Shown here: positions 24,906 through 32,784 of the stretch, one piece after another | Layout of the letters: each line of letters starts with the position of its first letter | How positions within the stretch are numbered: the stretch's first letter is position 1 | NCBI RefSeq assembly: GCF_004570845.1 | Contig: NZ_SPQZ01000003.1 | Span: 558,001-622,000 of the forward strand | Length of the DNA stretch: 64,000 nucleotides | Direction: 5' to 3' | From: Orlajensenia leifsoniae | Lineage (GTDB): Bacteria > Actinomycetota > Actinomycetes > Actinomycetales > Microbacteriaceae | Translations under genes and position numbers: made by a program | Notes under the pieces: model-generated | What the model was told of the DNA's origin: nothing | Database searches by the model: none | What the model saw: only the letters and a program-made list of their open reading frames with translations

Positions 24906-25750
24906 AGGGAGGACTCCAGGTCGAGGGTGGGAGAGGTTTCCGCGGCGGCAGGGCTGCCCTCGGCGAAGGCGAGCAGCGGCCGTCCGGTGAGCGGATGCCG
25001 CAGTACGGCGGCGCGCACGCCGTAGACGTCGAGCACCAGTTCCGGCGTCAGCACGGTGGCGGGATCTCCGGCCGCGACGACCCGACCCTCGGCCAGCACG
25101 ATCACGTGGTCGGCGTAGGCGGCCGCGTGACCCAGGTCGTGCAGGGCCGCGAGCACCGTCAGCCCGCCGCGGGCGAGCTCGGCCAGCAGAGACAGCGCCG
25201 AGAGTTGGGACCTGATGTCGAGGTGGTTGGTCGGCTCGTCGGCGAGCAGCAGCGACGGCTGCTGGGCGAGCGCGCGGGCCAGCGTGACGCGCTGACGCTC
25301 ACCGCCCGAGAGGGTGTGGAAGCGGCGCGCGGCGAGTCCGGCGGCGCCCACGGCGGCGAGGGCGTCGCGCACGACCGCGGCATCCGTCGCCGAGGCGCTC
25401 GCGAAGGCCCCGAGATGCGGAGTGCGGCCGAGCATCACGACGTCGACCACGCTGAGGTCGAGCTCGGTGTCGGACTGCTGCTCGGCGACGGCGACGGTGC
25501 GAGCCCGCTCGCGCCGCGGCATCGTCGGTAGGGCGGCCCCGTCGAACACGATGCCACCGGATGCCGCCCGCTCGATGGAGGCGATGAGGTGCAGCAGCGT
25601 CGACTTTCCGGCCCCGTTCGGTCCGACGAGGGCGCCGAAGGCTCCGCGCGGGAGGGTGACGTCGACCCCGTCGATGATGACGCGACCCGCGCGCGAGAAG
25701 GCGACGCGGTCGAGGGAGAGGCCGGAGGTCGGCTGTACTGCATCCGTCAT
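24902..25750 (-). CDS. FecE/BtuD-type ABC ATPase of the proposed F420-0/FO importer
   Basis: A 282-residue ATPase of the iron-siderophore/cobalamin importer class. Walker A GPNGAGKST is at residues 43-51, the signature is LSGGERQR, Walker B LLLADEPTNHLD, and the switch His is in AALHDLGHA. The three-gene cassette next to F420 genes matches, from memory, the NCBI models that propose F420-0 uptake (TIGR03868, TIGR03869, TIGR03873). It overlaps both the permease and cofD. A haem or siderophore substrate is the alternative, but the coupling to cofD argues against it. Confidence 0.82.
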   Translation of the reverse strand: MTDAVQPTSGLSLDRVAFSRAGRVIIDGVDVTLPRGAFGALVGPNGAGKSTLLHLIASIERAASGGIVFDGAALPTMPRRERARTVAVAEQQSDTELDLSVVDVVMLGRTPHLGAFASASATDAAVVRDALAAVGAAGLAARRFHTLSGGERQRVTLARALAQQPSLLLADEPTNHLDIRSQLSALSLLAELARGGLTVLAALHDLGHAAAYADHVIVLAEGRVVAAGDPATVLTPELVLDVYGVRAAVLRHPLTGRPLLAFAEGSPAAAETSPTLDLESSL

Positions 25751-26817
25751 GAGATCCTCCGACTGCGCAGGATGAGAACGGCGAATACCGGGCCGCCGAC
25801 GAGGGCCGTGATGATGCCGACGGGCAGCTCGCGCGGGTCGAACAGGGTGCGGGCGGCGGTGTCGGCCCAGATGAGGAAGATCGCTCCGGCGAGGGCCGAC
25901 AGCGGGAGCAGTGCGCGGTGACCCGGACCCGTGAGCAGGCGCACGGCATGGGGGAGCACGAGGCCGATGAAGCCGATGGAGCCGCTGACCGAGACCATCG
26001 CGCCGGTGAGCAGGGCGGTGCCGCCCAGCAGGAGCCAGCGCGTGCGGTCGACGTTCACGCCGAGGGCTGCAGCAGACGCGTCGCCGAACGCGAAGGCATC
26101 GAGGGTACGAGCGCTGGCGAGCAGCGGCCCGCCGACGAGCAGGAGAGCGCCGACCGAGATCGCGACAGCCGGCCACTCGGCGCCGGCGAGCGAGCCGAGC
26201 AGCCAGTTGAGGATCTCGCGGTAGCTGTCTCCGGTGGCACTCCAGAAGATGATGAGGCTGGTGACGGCGCCGAAGACGCTCGAGACGGCGAGGCCGGCGA
26301 GCACCGTGCGGGTCGGGGTGATGCGCCCGGCAGCTCCGGCGAGCACCAGCGTGAAGCCCAGTGCGACCAGGGCGCCGGCGAACGCGGCGAACGGCAGGGC
26401 GATGCTGACGCCGAGCACGAGCACGATGACGGCGCCGACGGATGCCCCTGACGAGAGTCCGAGGAGGTACGGATCGGCCAGCGGGTTCCGCGTGACGGCC
26501 TGCATGATCGCGCCGGCCAGGGCGAGGCCGGCTCCCACGGCGGCTGCGGTCAGGACCCGCGGCATCCGGAGCTGCCAGACGATGCCGTCACGCAGCGGCG
26601 ACAGGGTCGGATCCCCGAACCCGAGGTGGGCCAGGATGCTCGCCCACACGTCGCCTGCGGTCAGGCCGGCGGGTCCGATGGTCACGGCCACCACGATCGA
26701 GGCGGCGAGGAGCACGCTCAGGATGACCGCCCAGACGGCAGCGGGCAGGGAGCGCGAGGTCTTCACGACCTCAGCCTCCCGTGCCTGCTGCACCGTCGTC
26801 ATGCCCGCTTTCGTCAT
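25747..26817 (-). CDS. FecCD-type ABC permease of the proposed F420-0/FO importer
   Basis: A 356-residue permease of the BtuC/FecCD family with about ten hydrophobic helices. RMPRVLTAAAVGAGLALAG and NPLADPYLLGLSSGASVGA are signature segments, and FIGLVLPHAVRLL is the cytoplasmic coupling region; the C-terminus has DPRELPVGIITALVGGPVF. Its ATG at 26817 shares a base with the stop of the binding-protein gene (TGATG), and it overlaps the ATPase gene. A second ATG five codons later is possible. Confidence 0.88.
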   Translation of the reverse strand: MTKAGMTTVQQAREAEVVKTSRSLPAAVWAVILSVLLAASIVVAVTIGPAGLTAGDVWASILAHLGFGDPTLSPLRDGIVWQLRMPRVLTAAAVGAGLALAGAIMQAVTRNPLADPYLLGLSSGASVGAVIVLVLGVSIALPFAAFAGALVALGFTLVLAGAAGRITPTRTVLAGLAVSSVFGAVTSLIIFWSATGDSYREILNWLLGSLAGAEWPAVAISVGALLLVGGPLLASARTLDAFAFGDASAAALGVNVDRTRWLLLGGTALLTGAMVSVSGSIGFIGLVLPHAVRLLTGPGHRALLPLSALAGAIFLIWADTAARTLFDPRELPVGIITALVGGPVFAVLILRSRRIS

Positions 26818-27881
26818 CAGAGGCCCAGAGTCTCCAGCTGGTCGGTGATGCTCGAGACGGCGTCGACGTTGCGCACGCCGGCCTCGCCCGCGGGGAACGG
26901 CACCGTCACGTAGTGCTTCTCCTTCACGGCGGTGAGTTCTGCCGTGGCAGGATTGGCCTCGAGCGTCGCGATCTTCGAGGCCGCGGTGTTCCAGGTGGCG
27001 TCGATGAGCACGATCACGTCGGGGTCGTCGGCCACGATCGACTCCCAGCCGAGCGCCGACCAGGTGTCGTGCACATCGGCCGCGATGTTCTCGAGGCCGG
27101 CGGCCTCCATCATCATCTCGGGTGCGCCGATGCCCGCGCCGACGTAGGGCGTGTCCGTGCCCGAGCTGTACCAGAGGGCGGTGAGGCCGGACTCGTTCTT
27201 CGTGACGGCCGCGAGATCCTTCTCCTGCTCGGCCACGAGTTCGGCGGCGCGATCGGAGACGTCGAAGATGGCCCCGACCTCCTCGATCTCGGAGAAGACG
27301 TCGTCGAAGGTGAGGGGATCGGGCTTGTAGGCCTCCTCCTTGCACGCCGACGGAGCCACGTAGCTGTTGACTCCGAGGCCGGCGAGGGTGGCGCGATCGC
27401 CCGCGCCCTCCGCGGTGAGGTTCGACTCCCAGCCCGCATAGACGAGATCGGGTTCGAGGGCGAGGGTCGCCTCCTGGCCGGGCACGAAGTCGGAGATCGA
27501 GGTGATGGCCGCTGCGGCGTCGGCCTGGTCGTCGGGCACGGGGCCGTCGGTGAAGGCCGAGCCGACGACGTGGTCGCCGAGGCCGAGGGCCAGCAGGGTC
27601 TCGAGGGTCGTCGACTTGATGGTCACGACCTTCTGGGGAGCCTGCGTGAAGGTCACCTCGGTGCCGCAGTTGTCGACGGTGAGCGGGTAACCGGTCGATG
27701 CGGTGTCGGTTCCACTTCCGCTTGCTGCCGCGGTCGAGGAGGGCTCGGGAGTGGCCGCGCATCCCGAGAGCAGGGCGACGGATGCCGCGAGGGTGACGAG
27801 GGGAACGACGGATCGACGGATGGTGGCCTCCGGAGGGTGCAGCGACAGGACGAGGGATCGTACCCGGACGGTCGCGCTCAT
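26817..27881 (-). CDS. Substrate-binding lipoprotein of the proposed F420-0/FO importer
   Basis: A BtuF/FhuD-like binding protein. The lipobox is LLSGC; after a Ser/Thr/Ala linker comes YPLTVDNCGTEVTFTQAPQKVV, the usual opening of this fold, and later FDVSDRAAELV and DPDVIVLIDATW. The boundary given is the upstream ATG (354 residues), but a better start is probably ATC at 27821: it has GGAGG five bases upstream, gives a normal 20-residue lipoprotein signal, and a TACGAT promoter box lies inside the extra N-terminal part. It heads the importer-cofD-phosphatase operon. The substrate is inferred only from neighbours. Confidence 0.8.
   Translation of the reverse strand: MSATVRVRSLVLSLHPPEATIRRSVVPLVTLAASVALLSGCAATPEPSSTAAASGSGTDTASTGYPLTVDNCGTEVTFTQAPQKVVTIKSTTLETLLALGLGDHVVGSAFTDGPVPDDQADAAAAITSISDFVPGQEATLALEPDLVYAGWESNLTAEGAGDRATLAGLGVNSYVAPSACKEEAYKPDPLTFDDVFSEIEEVGAIFDVSDRAAELVAEQEKDLAAVTKNESGLTALWYSSGTDTPYVGAGIGAPEMMMEAAGLENIAADVHDTWSALGWESIVADDPDVIVLIDATWNTAASKIATLEANPATAELTAVKEKHYVTVPFPAGEAGVRNVDAVSSITDQLETLGL
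27827..27862 (-). promoter_or_regulatory. Promoter box and ribosome site of the importer operon
   Basis: On the minus strand TACGAT (27862-27857) is a plausible -10 box and GGAGG (27831-27827) a ribosome site, five bases before ATC at 27821. Their order places transcription start downstream of the ATG at 27881, which is why translation is suspected to begin at ATC. Confidence 0.45.
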
Positions 27882-28058
27882 TCGACGCGATCCCGGGCGA
27901 CCTGCGGCTCAAGTCCAAGCCGGCGCATCCGGTCAAAGCCAACCGGTGGTCTGTGCACGAGTCTAGCGGCCCGCCGATCGAGGAGGCCGGGAGAAGCACG
28001 AGCGGCTGGTGCACGGCGCGCCCACGACTGGGGCGCGCGAGCACGGCGCGCACACTCC

Positions 28059-28064
28059 TACGCT
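28059..28064 (+). promoter_or_regulatory. Candidate -10 box (TACGCT) for the unknown gene at 28073
   Basis: TACGCT lies eight bases before the ATG at 28073 with no ribosome site between, matching the leaderless layout seen elsewhere. The rest of the divergent region 27882-28058 holds a CCGGT/ACCGG dyad and two GCACGGCGCGC words but nothing else recognisable. Confidence 0.45.
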
Positions 28065-28072
28065 TGAACTCG

Positions 28073-29047
28073 ATGACGGCTGCTGGGATGCCGGCACGCG
28101 AGGGGCGGCTCATGGCTGAGTTCGAGGTGTGCGAACTGCTGTGCGTCGGTGTCGACGATTCGGCGCTCGACGTCGTGCGTGAGCACCTGCGCAGGCTGGG
28201 GCATCCGTCGCTCGTGCACTACGACGTGGAGGCGCGCACCGTCGAGGCCCGCATCCTGGCGGCCGTCGGCGGCGCGCCCCTGGTCGTCGTGCCGCAGGGC
28301 GAGCGCGGATTCGCGCTCGAGGAGTCAGTGTCGAGGGCGGGCTTTCAATCGCTCAGCGATCGGCTCGGTGCGCGCGTGATCGTCGATCGCAACCGCGCCG
28401 GCTACGTGCTCGGCGAGCAGTTCGACTTCCCCTTCGGATCGTTCGCGCCGCCTCGCGTGGTGTGGTTCTCGGCTGCGCCCCGCCAGGGCGAGGCCGCGCT
28501 CGTCGCGAGGTCCGTCGGCTTCCCCGTGATCGCGGCACCCGTGGGCGGGGGTGAGGTGATCGTGGCGCCGCACGATCCCGGGACGCTCCTGCTGGCCTGG
28601 CACGCGATGTCCTCCCACGCCGTGCTTCTCTGGACCAACGGCGTGCACGGCGGATTCGGCGTGCACGATGCCGCGGGGCGCATCGTGCACCGGTGGGGAG
28701 AGCACTGGTGGTGGGTCGATCCGAGTGACGGGTCGGTGACGGATGCCGCAGGCCGCATCGTGCGCGACACCCTGCTCGAGATCGCCGACCCACCGCCGGA
28801 CTTCGCCCGTATCGTGGCCGCCTTCGGGCTCGACGGCGCCGGTGCCCAGCGGCTGCGCCCGTTCATCGATCCGCCGGTGTTCTCGACCGCCACCGTCGAG
28901 GGGTTCGCTGCGGCGGTCGGCCTGCCGGGGGAGCTCGCGGCGATGGCCGGAAGCGGTGCGCTGGCGCATCGCGTGCCCGGTGCCCGTGAGGTGCAGCCGG
29001 CCTCGTGGCTGGCGGCGCTGCGGGCGCGCCTCAGGCCGGTCCGCTGA
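28073..29047 (+). CDS. Protein of unknown function
   Basis: A 324-residue soluble protein that I do not recognise. It has no signal peptide, membrane helix or familiar catalytic motif. Visible are an acidic N-terminal segment (CELLCVGVDDSALDVV), a central Gly-rich part (GGGEVIVAPHDPGTLLLAWH), and a Trp-rich stretch (HRWGEHWWWVDPSDG). The C-terminal 90 residues are helical with Pro-Pro breaks. ATG 28073 was chosen from a -10 box; ATG 28112, after GAGGGG, is an alternative. It is divergent from the importer operon and convergent with the ABC-2 permease gene; neither context suggests a role. Confidence 0.7.
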   Translation: MTAAGMPAREGRLMAEFEVCELLCVGVDDSALDVVREHLRRLGHPSLVHYDVEARTVEARILAAVGGAPLVVVPQGERGFALEESVSRAGFQSLSDRLGARVIVDRNRAGYVLGEQFDFPFGSFAPPRVVWFSAAPRQGEAALVARSVGFPVIAAPVGGGEVIVAPHDPGTLLLAWHAMSSHAVLLWTNGVHGGFGVHDAAGRIVHRWGEHWWWVDPSDGSVTDAAGRIVRDTLLEIADPPPDFARIVAAFGLDGAGAQRLRPFIDPPVFSTATVEGFAAAVGLPGELAAMAGSGALAHRVPGAREVQPASWLAALRARLRPVR

Positions 29048-29068
29048 GGACCGGCCTGAGGCACTCGA

Positions 29069-29833
29069 CTAGCGCGGAGTCGCGCGGCGGATCACGATGT
29101 ACCCGCCGACCCCGCAGAGCACGGCGATCGCGAGCACCAGGCTGAACCCTCCCACGAGGCCCAGCGCGCCGAACCACTCGAAGATCGCCGCCCAACTGCT
29201 GGTCAGGGTCGCCCAGGCGATGCCGCCGAGCAGGACTGCGGTGAAGGCTGCCGTGATGATCAGCATCCCGGGAATGCGCCACCGCATGTAGATGGTGGTG
29301 ACGGCGGCTCCGATGAAGAGCACGAGCATCTCGAGGGCGAAGGCAGTGTAGAAGTCGACGAACCAGTTCGTCTGGCCGTACCAGAGCGCGTCGAACATGT
29401 GCACTCCGAGCCCCCAGCCGCCCGTCGCGATCTCGATCTGCACGAGAGTCGCGATCACCGCGGCGAACAGCACGGAGACGAGAACGAACATCACGGCGGT
29501 GCCCAGCCAGAAGTCCCGGCGGGTGGCGCCGAAGCCCAGCGCGAACGAGAACGTGAGGCCGACGGCTTGCACGCCGACGACGACGAGGTACCACTGCGGC
29601 GAGATCACCGCCCAGCTGTACCGCATGTTCTCGAGGTCGGCGGGCGTGGCTCCGGCGCCCTGGGCGATCAGGCCGATGACCATCACGACGGCCCACGCCC
29701 CGGCGAGGATGATCGCGGGGATGCCGAAGAAGACCGAGGGGTTGATGCTGTGCAGCCTCACGATCCTCCAGATCTCGTGGGCCCGTGATCGGGTCTCGGT
29801 GCGGGTGGTCGGTGGGGCGACGGCGGTGGTCAT
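29069..29833 (-). CDS. ABC transporter membrane protein of a YtrA-type operon
   Basis: A 254-residue membrane protein with about six hydrophobic helices after a Thr/Arg-rich cytoplasmic start. It has no ATPase or binding motif and is recognised as a permease mainly because its start overlaps the stop of an ABC ATPase gene (ATGA) controlled by a GntR/YtrA regulator. Such trios export peptides or respond to cell-wall stress in other Gram-positives. Cargo unknown. Confidence 0.75.
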   Translation of the reverse strand: MTTAVAPPTTRTETRSRAHEIWRIVRLHSINPSVFFGIPAIILAGAWAVVMVIGLIAQGAGATPADLENMRYSWAVISPQWYLVVVGVQAVGLTFSFALGFGATRRDFWLGTAVMFVLVSVLFAAVIATLVQIEIATGGWGLGVHMFDALWYGQTNWFVDFYTAFALEMLVLFIGAAVTTIYMRWRIPGMLIITAAFTAVLLGGIAWATLTSSWAAIFEWFGALGLVGGFSLVLAIAVLCGVGGYIVIRRATPR

Positions 29834-30735
29834 GCTGCTTCCTCTCCTTCTGACGAGGCGGCGAGGTCGTCGCCGGTGAGGTGGATGATGAGCTGCTGGA
29901 GCGAGACCGGTGCGAGTTCCAGGCCGAGCTCGGCTGCTCGCTGCCGGTCGGCGGGGTCGAGCCTGCCGTCGATGGTGACGGATGCGAGTCCTCCGAGCGT
30001 CTGCCGGCCGATCACGGGCCGGTCGGCGACGAAGGCCTCGATGGCCGCCGTGGGTCCGGCCACCGTCGACGCCGAGCCGCGCACCTCCTCCGCGTCGCGA
30101 TCGAGGATGATGCGGCCCTGGTCGATGAGGATGACGTGCTCGAGGAGGTTGGCCACCTCGTCGATCAGGTGGGTGGAGAGCACGATGGTGCGCGGGTTCT
30201 CGGCGTAGTCCTCGAGGAGCCGGTCGTAGAAGATGTGCCGTGCCACGGCGTCGAGCCCGAGGTAGGGCTCGTCGAAGAAGGTGAGCGGGGCGCGCGAGGC
30301 GAGCCCGACGATGACGCCGACGGCGGACAACTGGCCGCGGGAGAGCTTCTTGATCCGTCGTTTCGCGGGCAGCCGGAAGTCGGCGATCAACCGCGTCGCG
30401 AACGCCTCATCCCAGTTCTCGTGGAACCACGGCGCTGCAGCGAACACATCCGCCGCCGTGAACATGTCGGGGTAGCGCTGCGACTCCGCGATGAAGCAGA
30501 GCTTGCGCAGCACGTCGGCGTGCTCGGCCGGCTCCCGACCGAAGACCTGCAGCGTGCCGTCATCCGGGAACAACTGGCCCGTCAGCATCTGCATGATCGT
30601 GGTCTTGCCGGCTCCGTTGCGGCCGAGCAGGCCGTAGATGCGGTTCGGCTCGATGGTGAAATCGACACCGTCGACGGCGGTGAACGCGCCGTACCGCTTC
30701 GTGAGTCCACTCGCCTGTACAGCGGTGTCAGTCAT
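29830..30735 (-). CDS. ABC transporter ATP-binding protein of a YtrA-type operon
   Basis: A 301-residue ATPase. Walker A GRNGAGKTT is at residues 38-46; the signature is LSRGQ instead of the usual LSGGQ; Walker B is LTFFDEPYLGLD with an uncommon Phe pair, and the switch His lies in LSTHLIDEV. Residues after 220 form an accessory domain. The atypical signature is also found in other GntR-linked exporter ATPases. It overlaps the regulator gene upstream and the permease gene downstream by four bases each. Confidence 0.88.
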   Translation of the reverse strand: MTDTAVQASGLTKRYGAFTAVDGVDFTIEPNRIYGLLGRNGAGKTTIMQMLTGQLFPDDGTLQVFGREPAEHADVLRKLCFIAESQRYPDMFTAADVFAAAPWFHENWDEAFATRLIADFRLPAKRRIKKLSRGQLSAVGVIVGLASRAPLTFFDEPYLGLDAVARHIFYDRLLEDYAENPRTIVLSTHLIDEVANLLEHVILIDQGRIILDRDAEEVRGSASTVAGPTAAIEAFVADRPVIGRQTLGGLASVTIDGRLDPADRQRAAELGLELAPVSLQQLIIHLTGDDLAASSEGEEAA

Positions 30736-31100
30736 GGTTCAGTCCTTTCCGAGCGGATGAGTTCCGCGAGGCTCTCGACGTCGATGCCGAGTTTTCGAGC
30801 CTCGAGGATGAGCGGTCGTACGTATTGGGCGGCGAACTCCGCCCGGCGTTGTTCCATCAGCCGGGCGCGGGCGCCCTCCATCACGAACATGCCGATTCCC
30901 CGACGCTTCACGACGATCCCGGTGTCCACCAGGCGGTTCACCCCCTTCAGGGCTGTCGCCGGATTGATCCGGTGGAACGCCGCGAACTCGTTGATCGACG
31001 GGATCTGGGCGTTCTCGGCAAGGGCGCCATCGATGATGTCGTTCTCGACCTGTTCGGCGATCTGGATGAAGATCGGACGGGAGTCGTCCATTCGGTCCAC
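30732..31100 (-). CDS. GntR family regulator, YtrA subfamily
   Basis: A 122-residue repressor. The winged helix spans about residues 8-78 (PIFIQIAEQVENDIIDGAL, then IPSINEFAAFHRINPATALKGVNRLVDTGIV), and only a short two-helix dimerisation tail follows, which defines the YtrA subfamily that usually controls an adjacent ABC exporter. Starts at 31100 or 31091 are both possible. It heads the operon and has a long dyad 24 bases upstream, the likely operator. Confidence 0.9.
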   Translation of the reverse strand: MDRMDDSRPIFIQIAEQVENDIIDGALAENAQIPSINEFAAFHRINPATALKGVNRLVDTGIVVKRRGIGMFVMEGARARLMEQRRAEFAAQYVRPLILEARKLGIDVESLAELIRSERTEP

Positions 31101-31123
31101 TCTGCTGCGCAGCTCGCAACCTC

Positions 31124-31153
31124 GTTGGTTAGTTACTTATGTAGTTAACCAAC
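31124..31153. promoter_or_regulatory. Operator dyad of the YtrA-type regulator
   Basis: Two 13-base arms, GTTGGTTAGTTAC and GTAGTTAACCAAC, flank TTAT and match in 11 of 13 positions. The AT-rich composition stands out strongly from the surrounding GC-rich DNA. Its place just upstream of a YtrA-type gene marks it as the probable autoregulatory operator. Confidence 0.75.
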
Positions 31154-31190
31154 CACGGCTCGTGGATCCTGTCAAGGATCGATTCCGGTG

Positions 31191-32591
31191 CTACGACCAG
31201 CGCGAGCCGAGCGTGTGCGATCCCGGCGGGTGCGGCAGGGCCGCTGCGGCGAGCGCTGATGCGACCTCGGTGGTGTCGTCCCGCACCATCCCCGCCGTCA
31301 CGCGCACGAAGGCCGGGGCACCCGGAACATCCGTCGCCATGAACGCCGAACCCGCGGCGACCCTGATGCCGACGGCGGCCAGCTGCACCAGTGCCGAGCG
31401 CTCGTCGGCCACGGGCAGCCAGGTGTTGATGCCGTCGGAGCGCACCGGAGACGCCACGCCCCAGATCCCGAGTGCCGTCGCGAGGGAGCGCTGGCGCGTG
31501 TGGTACTGGCGCCTGGCCTCGGCCACCTCGTCGATCGACTGGCCGTCGGTGAGCAGGTCGTAGAGGATGCGCTGCGTCATGCGCGACGTCCACCCCGGTC
31601 CCAGCATCCGTCTCGCGACGATGCGATCGACGATGCGGGTCGGGCCGCCCAGTGCGGCGATACGCAGGTCGGGGCCGTGCGACTTCGAGAAGCTGCGCAC
31701 GTGCAGCACCTGATCAGGCAGCCACTCGCCGAGGCTCACGTCGCCCGAGGTCGAGATCTGACCGGAGTGGTCGTCCTCGATCACGGTCACCTGCGAGCCG
31801 TTCGGATGGGCGCGGATGACGCGCGCCAGCTCCTCGGCCCGGGCTCGGGGCATCGACGCCCCCGTCGGGTTCTGGGCTCGGGGCTGCAGGATGATGGCAC
31901 TCGGATGCGTTCCCAGTGCTGCGGCGAGCGATGCGGGCAGCATGCCGTCGTCGTCGAGGATCACCGGCACGCGCTCGGCTCCGAGGGCGTCGATGAGATC
32001 GAAGAACGGCGGGAACCCCGGGCTCTCGACGATCACCCGGTCGCCGAAGCGCACCACGGACTCGAGAGCACGCGAGACGGCATCGAGTGCCCCGTCGACG
32101 ACGGTGATGGCCTCGGCGGGGTAGGGCCAGGCAGTCCGAAGCACCCGCTCGAGCTCGGGGATCAGCGGCAGGTCGTGGTAGCTCGAGGTCTGGGCGCTCT
32201 GCGCTCCGGCCGACACCCGGGCGAGCGCGCGGGCGAGGCCGGGGAGCAGCAGCGGATCGGGGGTGCCGCGCGACAGGTCGAGCCTGGCGTCGCCGGGGTG
32301 CCCGGCCAGGCCCTGCGTGCGGGGAGGCAGCCAGGCGGCATCCGTGCTGCGGACGAAGCTGCCGGCGCGTCCACGCGAGACGATGAGACCGGCGCGGGCG
32401 AGGGCCTGCCAGGCGTGGCTGACCGTGGCCGGACTCACCCCGATCTCGCCCGCGACCTCGCGCACGGTGGGCAGGCGATCGCCGGGTGCGAGCTCACCCG
32501 AGGTGATCTGACGCGCGATGGAGGCCGCGATGTCGCGGGGCGACGACCCGTCGATGTCCTGGATCCACGAGTGCATGGGTTCATCGTGCAT
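31191..32591 (-). CDS. MocR-type regulator (GntR wHTH fused to aminotransferase-like domain)
   Basis: A 466-residue MocR/GabR-type protein. Residues about 10-80 form a GntR winged helix (GDRLPTVREVAGEIGVSPATVSHAW); the rest is a fold-type I aminotransferase-like domain with the PLP lysine in FSKSHGPDLR (near Lys303) and PRAQNPTGASM upstream. These proteins sense PLP with an amino compound. ATG 32591 has GGAGGG eight bases upstream. It is divergent from the pyrimidine degradation locus, so beta-alanine or a related amine is a reasonable effector. Function as regulator is firm, target inferred. Confidence 0.88.
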   Translation of the reverse strand: MHDEPMHSWIQDIDGSSPRDIAASIARQITSGELAPGDRLPTVREVAGEIGVSPATVSHAWQALARAGLIVSRGRAGSFVRSTDAAWLPPRTQGLAGHPGDARLDLSRGTPDPLLLPGLARALARVSAGAQSAQTSSYHDLPLIPELERVLRTAWPYPAEAITVVDGALDAVSRALESVVRFGDRVIVESPGFPPFFDLIDALGAERVPVILDDDGMLPASLAAALGTHPSAIILQPRAQNPTGASMPRARAEELARVIRAHPNGSQVTVIEDDHSGQISTSGDVSLGEWLPDQVLHVRSFSKSHGPDLRIAALGGPTRIVDRIVARRMLGPGWTSRMTQRILYDLLTDGQSIDEVAEARRQYHTRQRSLATALGIWGVASPVRSDGINTWLPVADERSALVQLAAVGIRVAAGSAFMATDVPGAPAFVRVTAGMVRDDTTEVASALAAAALPHPPGSHTLGSRWS

Positions 32592-32784
32592 GGGTCTTGC
32601 CCTCCGGGAGGTGGGGAACCACAATGACTTACACGTACGTCACACAGTGAAACAAAAGAGAAATGTTTACGCCGAACAATAACAGAACGGACGAAGAAGT
32701 CCGGTTCGGCTTCAACCCTCGGCGTTGGTGACTCTCGCGTAGTACCGCCATCGCCGGCAGATCCTTTCGTGGAGGCAACCGGTC
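32592..32784. promoter_or_regulatory. Divergent control region of the pyrimidine locus
   Basis: This 193-base gap is the most AT-rich stretch nearby. It holds a TGAC-N10-GTCA dyad containing ACGTACGT (about 32625-32643), an A-rich segment, and a bulged hairpin GAACGGAC/GTCCGGTTC (32685-32707) in the probable leader of the plus-strand operon. The dyad is a candidate MocR site. No riboswitch class was recognised. Confidence 0.5.

Noticed and set aside
24902-27881. Iron-siderophore or haem importer
   Set aside because: Sequence class allows it, but four-base overlap with cofD and the known association of such cassettes with F420 genes favour a deazaflavin substrate; not fully excluded.
27822-28072. 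Cobalamin riboswitch ahead of the BtuCDF-like importer
   Set aside because: No B12-box sequence or matching stem set could be seen, and the neighbours are F420 genes.
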